From NCBI RefSeq assembly GCF_000518545.1, contig NZ_JADU01000011.1:1-64000 (forward strand): a DNA stretch of 64,000 bases, given 5' to 3'. Positions 35,547 through 44,511 of this stretch are shown here, one piece after another. Made by a program: the position numbers and the translations under genes. Within the stretch, counting starts at the first letter, position 1, and each line of letters opens with the position of its first letter. Under the pieces are notes generated by a model. The model did not search any database, was not told the origin of the DNA, and saw nothing but the letters and a program-made list of their open reading frames with translations. This stretch comes from Hallella seregens ATCC 51272. Lineage in GTDB: Bacteria; Bacteroidota; Bacteroidia; Bacteroidales; Bacteroidaceae.

Positions 35547-37925
35547 TTACTTGCTCGAGAGTACTACCTTATGGCTCTTCTTTTCTTTTGAGCCGATTGC
35601 CTGAATAATGTATATGCCGGTAGCACAATCTTCCATTGACAGGTCATAATAGCGTTTGCCCTTGGTGCCTTCTTGTATCAGCACCACTTGCCCCATGGCA
35701 TCGTAGACAGCAATATTCTGCACGTCCTCTTGTGGGGATCTCACAGAGATTTTTCTTCCTCTTGTCTGGATGTCAATATGCGAGTTATGCCCTTTCTTGA
35801 TGTCGGGGATGCTATTTGCTGAATGTTTTTTTGTAATGCGATAGATACGGGCATCACTGAAAGGAACATCATATGTAAAACCTGCGGATGAAACAGCAAC
35901 AGGATTGCCAGTCCATAATTCCTTGATCTCCTCCACACGATCGGCATCCACGCCTAATCGTTCAAAGGGTATGTTGTCTTTAAGCGAAGCAAAGACAGAC
36001 TTCCCGTAATTGATGGCGGCAAGATACACATACTTATCATTCTCATAAGTCATCAAGTTTTCTGCGTTTTGGCTGGAAGAGGCGTTTCCCTCTACCGGGC
36101 GAAAAGCTTGGCAAGTGCGGGGTATCTCGTTGATTTCCTCGTTGGTAAGCAGGGCGAGAGCCCTTTCTCTTGATAAGGATGGATAGCCAGCATCCACCCT
36201 GTCACTAAAGTTGTCACCCATAATAAAGGAACCGGTTATGACTCCCGAGGTGATGCGTGCCCTGTTTACCCCCTCGCTTTCTTTACCATTTCCATCAAGA
36301 GTTTTCATAACCAAGTGATCCGGATCATTGGCGAAATATACTTGGTTGAGCCACCATCCGTAAGAACTATTGTTCATGACATACTTTGTGTTGTCAATAG
36401 ATCCCCATGCGTCACAACTGATACGACGGCCATGAGCGTAATGGGCTGGGAACATAGGAGCAATGGACAAGAGCAGATATATGTTGTCGCCCGCTTGCTT
36501 TCTGAGAAAAGCCATGCCCATGTTGTAGGCTTGCATGCCTGTATAGCACTGGCTGTCATACCAACTGTCCGCCTCTATGGCTCCATTGCTCATAAAGTCG
36601 CATTTCAAATACTCAATGCCCCAATCCTTGAATTTCTTCATATCGTGCGCCATAAAGAGCTTGGTACCAGGATGCGTTGGGTCGAGGCAGTAAGCACCGT
36701 CTATCTTCTTGTAACTGCCATTTTGCTTGAGCCATAAATCTTTGTATTTATATCTGCCCCCGGTACCTGGTACATCGTTGTTGCCATAGCCGCCAAAATC
36801 ACAGAATGGTCCGTAATAAAGACCAGGTATCATCTTATTCTCTTTGCAGTAAGCAACGAACTGCTTGATTTGGGCTAAAGAAAGGTTGTCGTTCCACCAT
36901 GCGTCCAAGCTCAACACAATCCTGCCTTTCTCATCGTGGAATCCATGAATCTTCACATTGTCTTTCAAAAAATCAGCAACATCCATGATGGCGTCGTATG
37001 AAATCTTGGTTTGCATGACTCCCCAACTGCTCCAGCCATAAGGAGTTCCGCCATCCCATTCTCGGCGAGGGTTGACCATGGCACAACTCCTGCCGTAGGT
37101 TTCCATACCTAACCGCCAGTCATCAAAACAGCCAAACATAAACCTTGCAGAGGTTATCGTTGCAGCCTTTACTGTACCATGGGGATAACTTCTTCTTTCT
37201 AGCTGGATGGAGTCATGGCTGTGCTCGTCAGTATAACCAGACATCAATTCCAACTCGTTTATCTTATTGTATTCTGTAGCATTCACATGAATGGCATTTT
37301 TCCACAAGTCATGGTCCACAGCCCCCATCACCAACCCATATCGGTCGGCCGGATGATAGATGGCCGTTACATTGTACGAGTTCATATCGGTACGCAAGAA
37401 GTTGGCTGCGTAACCAATAAATCCATCATTGTCCCATGGAACCCACAACATACGGTTGGTCTTGTCACCAGGCATAATTGCTTGAGCAGTGGAAGTAGCC
37501 AATGGTACAAGATGATTGCTCCTAAGTATCATGGATTCACTTTCTGCCGAAAGTGAGAGCTGAGTGAAAAACAAATCTTTATTGTCATAGAAAGCAAAGG
37601 TCTGAGTCATGACGAGTCCGCTTCCGAAGCGATAGACAAACTCATATTTCTTTCCAGTCCCAAAGCAGTCGGCTACCTCTTCTTCTTCAAAGATGGTGCT
37701 GATGGCTTCGGTCGATTTCACGGTGGCGAGCTTGCGGTCTGTCCCATCAAATCCGAAATTGGCAGACGCATAGACGTTTGAGAGAGCCATGCTCCCGTCT
37801 TTTTTGATATTCATCAACTTGGAGTTCTTGTCCAAACTGATTTCCCAGTTGCCATGCTTGACCTGTTGCGCTTGTGCCATCAGCGACACAACAAGCAATA
37901 ACACGATAAATAGATGTCTTTTCAT
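35547..37925 (-). CDS. Alpha-galactosidase-like glycoside hydrolase (clan GH-D) with T9SS tail
   Basis: A 792-residue secreted hydrolase related to GH27/GH36 enzymes. A signal peptide of about 20 residues ends in AQA. An N-terminal beta-sandwich (to about residue 270) precedes a (beta/alpha)8 barrel with GWSSWG, the probable nucleophile Asp in YLKCDFM and the probable acid/base Asp in RISCDAWGS. The last 75 residues are a type IX secretion sorting domain (IAVYDAMGQVV ... ATGIYIIQAIG ... HKVVL), so the protein is likely anchored on the cell surface or secreted. The adjacent 37947-39896 gene encodes a close paralog exported instead as a lipoprotein. Sugar specificity (galactose or GalNAc) is not decided by sequence. 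Confidence 0.8.
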   Translation of the reverse strand: MKRHLFIVLLLVVSLMAQAQQVKHGNWEISLDKNSKLMNIKKDGSMALSNVYASANFGFDGTDRKLATVKSTEAISTIFEEEEVADCFGTGKKYEFVYRFGSGLVMTQTFAFYDNKDLFFTQLSLSAESESMILRSNHLVPLATSTAQAIMPGDKTNRMLWVPWDNDGFIGYAANFLRTDMNSYNVTAIYHPADRYGLVMGAVDHDLWKNAIHVNATEYNKINELELMSGYTDEHSHDSIQLERRSYPHGTVKAATITSARFMFGCFDDWRLGMETYGRSCAMVNPRREWDGGTPYGWSSWGVMQTKISYDAIMDVADFLKDNVKIHGFHDEKGRIVLSLDAWWNDNLSLAQIKQFVAYCKENKMIPGLYYGPFCDFGGYGNNDVPGTGGRYKYKDLWLKQNGSYKKIDGAYCLDPTHPGTKLFMAHDMKKFKDWGIEYLKCDFMSNGAIEADSWYDSQCYTGMQAYNMGMAFLRKQAGDNIYLLLSIAPMFPAHYAHGRRISCDAWGSIDNTKYVMNNSSYGWWLNQVYFANDPDHLVMKTLDGNGKESEGVNRARITSGVITGSFIMGDNFSDRVDAGYPSLSRERALALLTNEEINEIPRTCQAFRPVEGNASSSQNAENLMTYENDKYVYLAAINYGKSVFASLKDNIPFERLGVDADRVEEIKELWTGNPVAVSSAGFTYDVPFSDARIYRITKKHSANSIPDIKKGHNSHIDIQTRGRKISVRSPQEDVQNIAVYDAMGQVVLIQEGTKGKRYYDLSMEDCATGIYIIQAIGSKEKKSHKVVLSSK

Positions 37926-37946
37926 TGCCTTGATTATATAGGTGTA

Positions 37947-39896
37947 TTATTTCATTCGGAATATCATGGCATCCTTGGATGGAAGCGTGATGACCTCTCC
38001 TGCCTGTATATTCTTGTGGCTCCACAACTCCTCAATGCAGTGCGGACTGCCAATACCCATGCTGGACAGAGGTAAGTTAAAGTTCATGTCGTGGTCGGTG
38101 TAGTTGAATACAGCAAGATAAGTGGTCCCATCTTCATCCTTGCGAATGAAAACATTCTCCGAGTTGTCATTGTTGCCCCCCAGTGGACGGAAAGAGCGTC
38201 CGGTGGCAATCATGTTGACATCGGGATTGGTCAGGTATTTGCGGGCACGTTCCTTAACGTTCTCGTCTCCCTTGTCACTGTAGTCGTCACCGGTGATAAA
38301 CAGACCAGTAATGATAGAAGAGGTGATTCGAGCACGATTTTCTCCTTCGGTGGCATCACGCAATACCACATGGTCGGCATCGTTGTATCGGTAAACTCTG
38401 TCTATCCACCAGCCCCATGAGAGTGCGTTCATGGTGTATTCCGTATCTTTTATCTTGTTCCATGCGTCGCAGGCAATTCGGCGAGACTGCGCATATTGAG
38501 CAGGGAAAATAGGAGAGATGGAGAGGTTGAGATACATGTCGTGGAAAACGCTGTCGAGCAACTGCATGCCATAGTTATAGGCTTCCGTGCCTGTAGTAAT
38601 GTCCTTTTTGTACCAATGGTCGGCTTCCATGCGCCCATGAGTCATGAAGTCCATCTTTACATATTTATATCCACATTTACGGAATAGCGCGGCAACATCT
38701 TCCATCGTCTTCTTGATGGCAGGATGGGTAGGATCAATGGCGTAAGCCCCATCCAGTTCTTGCGGCTTGCCATTGGCATATAAATACACATCCTTATATT
38801 TATAGGAGGTTCCCGGCACCTCACGCTCCGGATCCTTTCCCCAGTCGGTGAAAGGAGTCCAATAGATGCAAGGTATCTGGTTGTTGGCTTTGCACTGGTT
38901 TGCAAAGTCTTTAAGGTCAGGTTCGCTGAAGCTATTCCAGCCCGAGTCCAGCCCCGTGTAGAGCAGACCGTCGGGGTTGACGAAAGCGTGAGGCTGCAGT
39001 TCATTGGCAAAAAACTTCACCACTTCTGTAGAATTGGTATGGTTTACATCGAACGCCAGTGCCCCCCAACTGTTCCAGCCTACGGGCATAGCCTTGCCCC
39101 ATGCACGGCGTGGGGCTACGATGGCATTGTTGTCCGCGTATCTCTCCATGCCGTCACGCCAATCCTTGAAATGACCAATCATGAATGTAGCCGACTTGAT
39201 GTTTTTTCCCTTGAGAAATCCGTGGGAACGGGTGTCACGGGTTAGCTTGTCGGCTATGCCGCTGTACATTTTGAGAGACTTTTGCTTGTCGCTCAGTTCC
39301 ACAGCATTCTTCCACCTGTCGTGATTGACTGCACCCATCACGACCCCGTCTCTCTGACGTGCATCATACACGCTTGTCACCTCATAGCTGCGCAGTGTAC
39401 TGTCAATATGGGTGGTGGTGGCATATCTGATCCATGCGTCATTATCGAAAGGTACAAAGAGTTTGCGCCTGTTCTGAGAATAGAGCAAGGTGTCCGTATA
39501 GGCTACCACGGGTGCCATGTAGTTGGTCTTCAGTTCCTTCGACTTGGAAGAAATCTCTATGTCCGCAAGCAAAAAGTCTTTGTAAATGCGAAAGGTTTGA
39601 GTCAACGTAGGATGCCCCTTGGAAGAATAGACAAGGGTCCATTTCTTACCTTTCCCAAACCGGTCGTTTATATTTTGTATCTGAAACCTTGGAGCCGAGT
39701 ACTCCTTGTCAGTAACGATGTTGTTGTCGATACTGTATTCAGCATGGACGTCACCGGCTATTTCCTGTCCGGCGTGATATACCTTGATACCGTTAGAATA
39801 CTTTAATTCCCAATCGTTGGACTGAACGCCAAACTTGTTTCCACATGACCACAAACCTATGGTTAGCACTGTGGCAGCATAGAATATTTTCTTCAT
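37947..39896 (-). CDS. Alpha-galactosidase-like glycoside hydrolase (clan GH-D), lipoprotein
   Basis: A 649-residue paralog of its neighbour. It begins with a lipoprotein signal (LTIGLWSCG, Cys near 18). It has the same order of blocks: GWNSWG, PCIYWTPFTDWG, the probable nucleophile Asp in YVKMDFM and the probable acid/base Asp in RIACDAWNK. It lacks the sorting tail, so it is probably tethered in the outer or inner face of the outer membrane. It is the first gene of a four-gene operon with a -7 element TACTTTTG at 39940-39947. The pair may attack the same linkage in two places, on the surface and in the periplasm. Specificity is unresolved. Confidence 0.8.
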   Translation of the reverse strand: MKKIFYAATVLTIGLWSCGNKFGVQSNDWELKYSNGIKVYHAGQEIAGDVHAEYSIDNNIVTDKEYSAPRFQIQNINDRFGKGKKWTLVYSSKGHPTLTQTFRIYKDFLLADIEISSKSKELKTNYMAPVVAYTDTLLYSQNRRKLFVPFDNDAWIRYATTTHIDSTLRSYEVTSVYDARQRDGVVMGAVNHDRWKNAVELSDKQKSLKMYSGIADKLTRDTRSHGFLKGKNIKSATFMIGHFKDWRDGMERYADNNAIVAPRRAWGKAMPVGWNSWGALAFDVNHTNSTEVVKFFANELQPHAFVNPDGLLYTGLDSGWNSFSEPDLKDFANQCKANNQIPCIYWTPFTDWGKDPEREVPGTSYKYKDVYLYANGKPQELDGAYAIDPTHPAIKKTMEDVAALFRKCGYKYVKMDFMTHGRMEADHWYKKDITTGTEAYNYGMQLLDSVFHDMYLNLSISPIFPAQYAQSRRIACDAWNKIKDTEYTMNALSWGWWIDRVYRYNDADHVVLRDATEGENRARITSSIITGLFITGDDYSDKGDENVKERARKYLTNPDVNMIATGRSFRPLGGNNDNSENVFIRKDEDGTTYLAVFNYTDHDMNFNLPLSSMGIGSPHCIEELWSHKNIQAGEVITLPSKDAMIFRMK

Positions 39897-39939
39897 GATG
39901 GTTTGACAAATGGTTTTAGTTGTTCGTCTATTCTACGGG

Positions 39940-39947
39940 CAAAAGTA
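39940..39947 (-). promoter_or_regulatory. -7 element of the second glycan operon
   Basis: The minus strand reads TACTTTTG then CCCG, about 44 bases before the lipoprotein hydrolase start. It heads four minus-strand genes ending with the GH92 pseudogene. Confidence 0.6.
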
Positions 39948-40038
39948 ATCAAAAGATGAGGGACGGGCAAATCGCACCTCGTCAAAAAATAGCAATCCCT
40001 TGTTTGTGGGAAAAATATTATATTCCTTACTACATTTA

Positions 40039-40476
40039 TTATAATTTCATTTTGAGTATCGGGAAAGGATTGCCGAGTTCGTCGGTCTCTGTTCTATCGA
40101 AGACGTGAAAGCCCATTTTCCGATAGAATACGAACGCGTTGGGATTTTGTTCATTAACATCGACATAGCATGTTTTGTATTCATCAATGGCAAGCCGGAC
40201 AAGTCTTTGTCCTATGCCTTTCCTGAAATGCTCGGGCGACACAAACAGCATTTCGATCTTGTCCCCCGAGATACCCATCCATGCGACCGGTCGCCCTGCG
40301 TCGTTCACAACGAACAGGTTGACCGCCTTTATTCCTTCCCGGCAGACGGGGCCGAGATTCCGAATATCTTGCTCTGTCAGGAAATGATGGGTTGCCCGTA
40401 CAGACCTCTCTCATACATCTACCAGGGCGTTGAGGAGTTCGTTTGTCCTTGGCGGATTGGTAACTAAATTCTTCAT
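40039..40476 (-). pseudogene. GNAT acetyltransferase with an in-frame TGA at a Trp position
   Basis: A 145-codon GNAT-family N-acetyltransferase reading from ATG at 40476 to a stop at 40039. It contains one internal TGA at 40411-40413, where the family (YjaB-like) has the Trp of a WERSVRATHHFL-like block. The frame on both sides is the same, so this is a single base change, not an indel. The C-terminal part has the acetyl-CoA-binding region EMLFVSPEHFRKGIGQRLV and ends with YRKMGF, intact. A GTG at 40308 could permit a truncated product lacking the N-terminal fold. Gene expression would be from TATCTTTG at 40582-40589. Probably a recent nonsense mutant. Confidence 0.75.
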
Positions 40477-40856
40477 AAGCGATTGATTCGTGCTTCCTTG
40501 TCGTGTGAGAAATCATCGTAAACGCTTGTTCGGTTTGGATAAATTGCTTATCTTTGCCGCTGTACTAAATCGTTTACGGTGCAAAGATAGCATCTTTCAG
40601 GCTATCATGCAGATGATTGGTTTCTTTTTGATACCACTAAACACGTTTTTAACGTTTGGAAAGAGCTGCTTTGAAATGCACCTTTAATATAAAGAAGAAA
40701 TGACGATGGAAAGAATGATGACAAGAAAAGCGGTAGCATTTTCGCTCATGGTTCCGGGTTGCGGTTCTGCAAGTCGCGGGGGCAAGTCCTGCCGAGAACC
40801 CAAATCGGAGCGTTTATTTCAGCATTCAATTCCATCTTAAATACAATTTCGACCTT
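40477..40856. other. Intergenic stretch with facing promoter-like elements
   Basis: Two -7 elements face each other 25 bases apart: TATCTTTG at 40549-40556 (+) and at 40582-40589 (-). The minus one probably serves the GNAT pseudogene. The plus one reads toward pepT through about 300 bases of leader. A short frame with a lipobox-like VPGC at 40700-40840 might be a gene remnant, but nothing recognisable is encoded. Confidence 0.4.
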
Positions 40857-42080
40857 ATGGATATTACCGAAAGATTCATTAATTACACCAAGTTCGACAC
40901 ACAGTCGGCCGAGGATTCCCAAACGGTGCCCAGCACATCCAAACAACTTGTCTTTGCCCGCTATCTTAAAGAAGAGCTTGAACGGGAGGGTCTGACCAAT
41001 GTGGAGATGGACGACATGGGCTACATCTATGCCACTCTGCCGGCCAACACCAAGAAGAAGACGCCGACCATCGGCTTCATCTCGCACTACGACACGGCAC
41101 TCGATGCCAGCGGTGCCAACGTCAAGGCCCGTGTGGTGAAGAGCTACGACGGTGACGACATCGAGCTCTCGCCGGGCATTGTCTCCTCCCCAAAGAAGTT
41201 TCCGGAGTTGCTGGCCCATCGGGGCGAAGACCTGATTGTGACCGACGGCACCACCCTGCTGGGGGCCGACGACAAGGCGGGCATTGCCGAAATCGTGCAG
41301 GCCATGTGCTGGCTGCGCGACCACGACGAGGTGAAGCACGGCGACATCCGCGTAGGCTTCAATCCCGATGAGGAGATAGGCATGGGTGCGCACCACTTCG
41401 ACGTGGAGAAATTCGGCTGCGACTGGGCCTACACCATGGACGGCGGCGACATCGGCGACCTGGAATACGAGAACTTCAACGCCGCTGCGGCCAAGGTGAG
41501 AATCAAGGGTGTGAGCGTGCATACGGGCTACGCCAAGGACAAAATGGTGAATGCCAGCCGACTGGCCTGCGAGTTCAATGCTTTCATTCCCGAGACCGAC
41601 ATCCCCGAAAACACTGAAAGCTATCAGGGATTCTACCATCTGATGGGCATCGACAGCCGCTGCGAGGAGGCCAAGCTGAGCTACATCATCCGCGACCACG
41701 ACCGCAAACGCTTCGAGGCACGCAAGGACTTCATCAAGGACATTGCCCGCAAGATGAACGAGAAATACGGTGAAGGCACGGTGACCGTGGAGCTGAAGGA
41801 CCAATATTACAACATGAAGGAGAAGATAGACCCCAACATGTACGTCATCGACATTGTGCTCAAGGCCATGCAGGAAACGGGCGTCACGCCCAAGGTGGAA
41901 CCCATCCGCGGCGGCACCGACGGCGCACAGCTCTCGTTTCGCGGACTGCCCTGCCCCAACATCTTTGCCGGCGGTGTGAACTTCCACGGTCCTTACGAGT
42001 TTGTCTCCGTGCAGGTGATGGAGAAAGCTGTGCAGGTGATTACCAAGATTTGCGAGATCACGGGCACGTTCAACGATTAA
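40857..42080 (+). CDS. pepT: Peptidase T (tripeptide aminopeptidase)
   Basis: A 407-residue M20-family metallopeptidase that removes the N-terminal residue from tripeptides in the cytoplasm. Zinc ligands and catalytic residues are seen in [38 protein letters not shown] and the late [14 protein letters not shown]. The start [17 protein letters not shown] matches the family N-terminus. It is full length. A hairpin repeat and then a Kef-type antiporter gene follow 90 bases downstream on the same strand. Confidence 0.95.
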   Translation: MDITERFINYTKFDTQSAEDSQTVPSTSKQLVFARYLKEELEREGLTNVEMDDMGYIYATLPANTKKKTPTIGFISHYDTALDASGANVKARVVKSYDGDDIELSPGIVSSPKKFPELLAHRGEDLIVTDGTTLLGADDKAGIAEIVQAMCWLRDHDEVKHGDIRVGFNPDEEIGMGAHHFDVEKFGCDWAYTMDGGDIGDLEYENFNAAAAKVRIKGVSVHTGYAKDKMVNASRLACEFNAFIPETDIPENTESYQGFYHLMGIDSRCEEAKLSYIIRDHDRKRFEARKDFIKDIARKMNEKYGEGTVTVELKDQYYNMKEKIDPNMYVIDIVLKAMQETGVTPKVEPIRGGTDGAQLSFRGLPCPNIFAGGVNFHGPYEFVSVQVMEKAVQVITKICEITGTFND

Positions 42081-42104
42081 CCCCCACCCCGCTTCCCTTT
42101 TACC

Positions 42105-42148
42105 AAGCCTCCCCAAGCCCTCTGTCAAGGAGGAGACGGGGGAGGCTT
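42105..42148. repeat. Interspersed GC-rich hairpin repeat
   Basis: AAGCCTCCCC (42105-42114) pairs with GGGGAGGCTT (42139-42148). The intervening bases, and the run GGGGGAGGCTT, also appear in the linker of the NfnAB gene near 11580. It lies between pepT and the antiporter gene and could serve as a terminator, although no T-run follows. Confidence 0.55.
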
Positions 42149-42169
42149 GCGCTTGAATATACTGCTGAT

Positions 42170-44422
42170 ATGGCCGAACTTCCCAACCTCGTCAAAGACC
42201 TGGCCCTCATTCTTGTCGTGGCCGGAGCCGTGACACTCCTGTTCAAATGGCTGCGCCAGCCCCTCGTGCTGGGCTACATCGTGGCCGGTTTTCTGGTCTC
42301 GCCCCACATGCCCTACACCATGTCGGTGATGGACAAAGTGGATGTACGGATCTGGGCAGACATTGGCGTGATGTTCCTGCTCTTCTCTTTGGGACTCGAT
42401 TTCTCGTTCAAGAAGATACTCAAAATGGGGCTCTCGCCTGTCATTGCGGCCCTCACCATCATTTTTTCGATGATGATGCTGGGGACCATGATGGGGCACG
42501 CGTTCGGCTGGAGCCGCATGGACTGCATCTTTCTGGGCGGCATGCTGGCCATGTCGTCCACCACCATCATCTACAAAGCCTTTGACGACACGGGGCTTCG
42601 GCAGCAGCATTTTGCCGGTTTGGTGATGAGCGTGCTCATCCTCGAAGACATGCTGGCCATCGTGATGATGGTCATGCTGTCGGCCATTGCCAGCGGCAAC
42701 AACCCCGACGGCGGACAGATGCTGGGAGCCGTGCTGCGCATCGGTTTCTTCCTCATCTTGTGGTTTGTCGTGGGGCTCTTCGTCATCCCCTCTTTCCTGC
42801 GCAGCACCCGCAAGCTGATGACCGACGAAACCATGGTCGTGGTGTCGCTGGGCCTGTGCTGCCTGATGGCCTGGATCTCCACCACGGTGGGCTTCAGTCC
42901 GGCATTCGGGGCTTTCATCATGGGCAGCATCCTGGCCGAAACCGTCGAGGCCGACAAGATTATCCGGCTCGTGGAGCCTGTGAAGAGCCTTTTCGGAGCC
43001 ATTTTTTTCGTCTCTGTGGGCATGCTCGTCGACCCCAAGGTACTCGTCGACTATGCCCTGCCCATCCTTGCTCTCGTGGCGACCATCCTGCTGGGACAGG
43101 GCGTGCTGGGCACTGCGGGCTTCGTGCTGAGCGGCCAGTCGCTCAAGACGGCCATGCGCAGCGGCTTCTCCATGGCGCAGATCGGTGAGTTTGCATTCAT
43201 CATTGCCTCGCTCGGACTGTCGTTGGGGGTCATCAGCAACTTCCTCTACCCCGTGGTGGTAGCCGTCTCGGTCATCACCACATTCCTCACCCCCTACATG
43301 ATTCACGCGGCCGACCCCTGCTATCAGCTGATAGAACGGCGGCTGCCCAGGAAGTGGACGCGCCGCCTCGACCACCTGGGCGCAGCCCATCAGCATACTG
43401 CACAGGAGACGAGCAACTGGAAAAAGCTGTTGCGAAAGATGGGTACCAACGTACTCATCTACACCATCTTGTGCACGGCCATCACCGCGCTCATGCTCAC
43501 ATTCTTCCTTCCTTTCATCCGCCATATCCTGCCCCACTGGTGGGCCAACGGCGTGTGCGGCGTGCTTACACTGCTGATGCTCTCCCCGTTCCTGCGGTCG
43601 CTCGTGATGAAAAACAACCGCAGCGAAGAGTTCAAGGCCCTCTGGATTGAGAGCCGGTTCAACCGATTGCCGCTGATGTTTACCGTTCTGGCACGGGTGT
43701 TCATCGCCGCCGCCATCCTTTTCTACATCTGCAACTATCTGGCCCGTTTCGCCAATGCCATTGTCATTACGCTGGCCTTGGTGGTCATTGTGCTCATCAT
43801 CCTGTCGCGAAACCTCAAGAAACGCTCCATCCGTCTGGAGCGCATGTTCATCAAGAATCTGCACAGCCGTGACATCGCAGCCCAGGTTCAAGGTCGCAAA
43901 CGACCGCTCTACGAGGGGCGGCTGCTCGACCGCGACATCCACATCTCCGACTTCAACGTGCCCGAAGACTCGCTCTGGGCCGGACAATCGCTGATGCAAC
44001 TGCGCTTTCGCAACCGTTTCGGCGTGCACGTGAGCAGCATTCTGCGCGGCACGCGACGGCTCAACATCCCCAACGGCGAAGCCATCATCTTCCCCGGCGA
44101 CCGCCTTCAGGTGATTGGTAGCGACGAGCAGCTGCAGCTCTTTGGACAATCCCTGAAAGGAGAGCTGGTGGCCGAAGACAGCCACATTGAGGAGCGAGAA
44201 ATGAAGTTGCAGAAGCTGATTCTCTCCATGCAGTGCCGTTTTATAGGCAAGACACTGCGCGAAAGCGGCATTCGCAACGACTTCAACGTGATGGTGGTCG
44301 GCGTGGAAGAGGGGCAGCAAAACCTCACCCTCATCAACCCGGCACGCCGTTTTGAGCACGGCGACATTATCTGGGTGGTGGGCGAACGCCAGTCGCTCCA
44401 GGCACTGATGGCCGTCTGCTGA
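42170..44422 (+). CDS. Kef-type cation:proton antiporter with TrkA-C domain
   Basis: A 750-residue CPA2-family antiporter. I start it at 42170 (MAELPNLVKDLALI); a frame from 42050 would add 40 residues overlapping pepT and running through the hairpin repeat. About 12 membrane segments fill residues 5-400, with GLDFSFKKILKMG and GFSPAFGAFIMGSILAETVEADK as family blocks. A further helical pair near 470-580 precedes a TrkA-C ligand-binding module (about 595-690: IHISDFNVPEDSLWAGQSL) and a second similar stretch at the end. It likely exports K+ or Na+ in exchange for protons under control of the cytoplasmic domain. No KefG-like partner is adjacent. Confidence 0.88.
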   Translation: MAELPNLVKDLALILVVAGAVTLLFKWLRQPLVLGYIVAGFLVSPHMPYTMSVMDKVDVRIWADIGVMFLLFSLGLDFSFKKILKMGLSPVIAALTIIFSMMMLGTMMGHAFGWSRMDCIFLGGMLAMSSTTIIYKAFDDTGLRQQHFAGLVMSVLILEDMLAIVMMVMLSAIASGNNPDGGQMLGAVLRIGFFLILWFVVGLFVIPSFLRSTRKLMTDETMVVVSLGLCCLMAWISTTVGFSPAFGAFIMGSILAETVEADKIIRLVEPVKSLFGAIFFVSVGMLVDPKVLVDYALPILALVATILLGQGVLGTAGFVLSGQSLKTAMRSGFSMAQIGEFAFIIASLGLSLGVISNFLYPVVVAVSVITTFLTPYMIHAADPCYQLIERRLPRKWTRRLDHLGAAHQHTAQETSNWKKLLRKMGTNVLIYTILCTAITALMLTFFLPFIRHILPHWWANGVCGVLTLLMLSPFLRSLVMKNNRSEEFKALWIESRFNRLPLMFTVLARVFIAAAILFYICNYLARFANAIVITLALVVIVLIILSRNLKKRSIRLERMFIKNLHSRDIAAQVQGRKRPLYEGRLLDRDIHISDFNVPEDSLWAGQSLMQLRFRNRFGVHVSSILRGTRRLNIPNGEAIIFPGDRLQVIGSDEQLQLFGQSLKGELVAEDSHIEEREMKLQKLILSMQCRFIGKTLRESGIRNDFNVMVVGVEEGQQNLTLINPARRFEHGDIIWVVGERQSLQALMAVC

Positions 44423-44452
44423 CGCATGTGCAGCCGTCTGCCGACACGAAAT

Positions 44453-44490
44453 AGGCCTCCTGCCGATGCCGTGGCACCAGCAGGAGGCCT
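44453..44490. terminator. Terminator-like hairpin between convergent genes
   Basis: An 11-base perfect stem AGGCCTCCTGC / GCAGGAGGCCT (44453-44463 with 44480-44490), with a 16-base loop, lies between the antiporter gene and the PatB/MalY-type gene. T-runs are weak, so termination efficiency is uncertain. Confidence 0.6.
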
Positions 44491-44511
44491 GTTCAAGAAG
44501 ATATTCCCGCC

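Noticed and set aside
40411..40413. Stop codon reassignment or selenocysteine at the GNAT TGA
   Set aside because: Other genes end normally with TGA in this window, and the site is a Trp position, so a plain nonsense mutation is simpler.
42125..44359. Long minus-strand reading frame of about 744 codons
   Set aside because: It lies antisense to the Kef-type antiporter gene, with composition (His/Gln/Glu-rich) typical of the shadow of a GC-rich membrane-protein gene.
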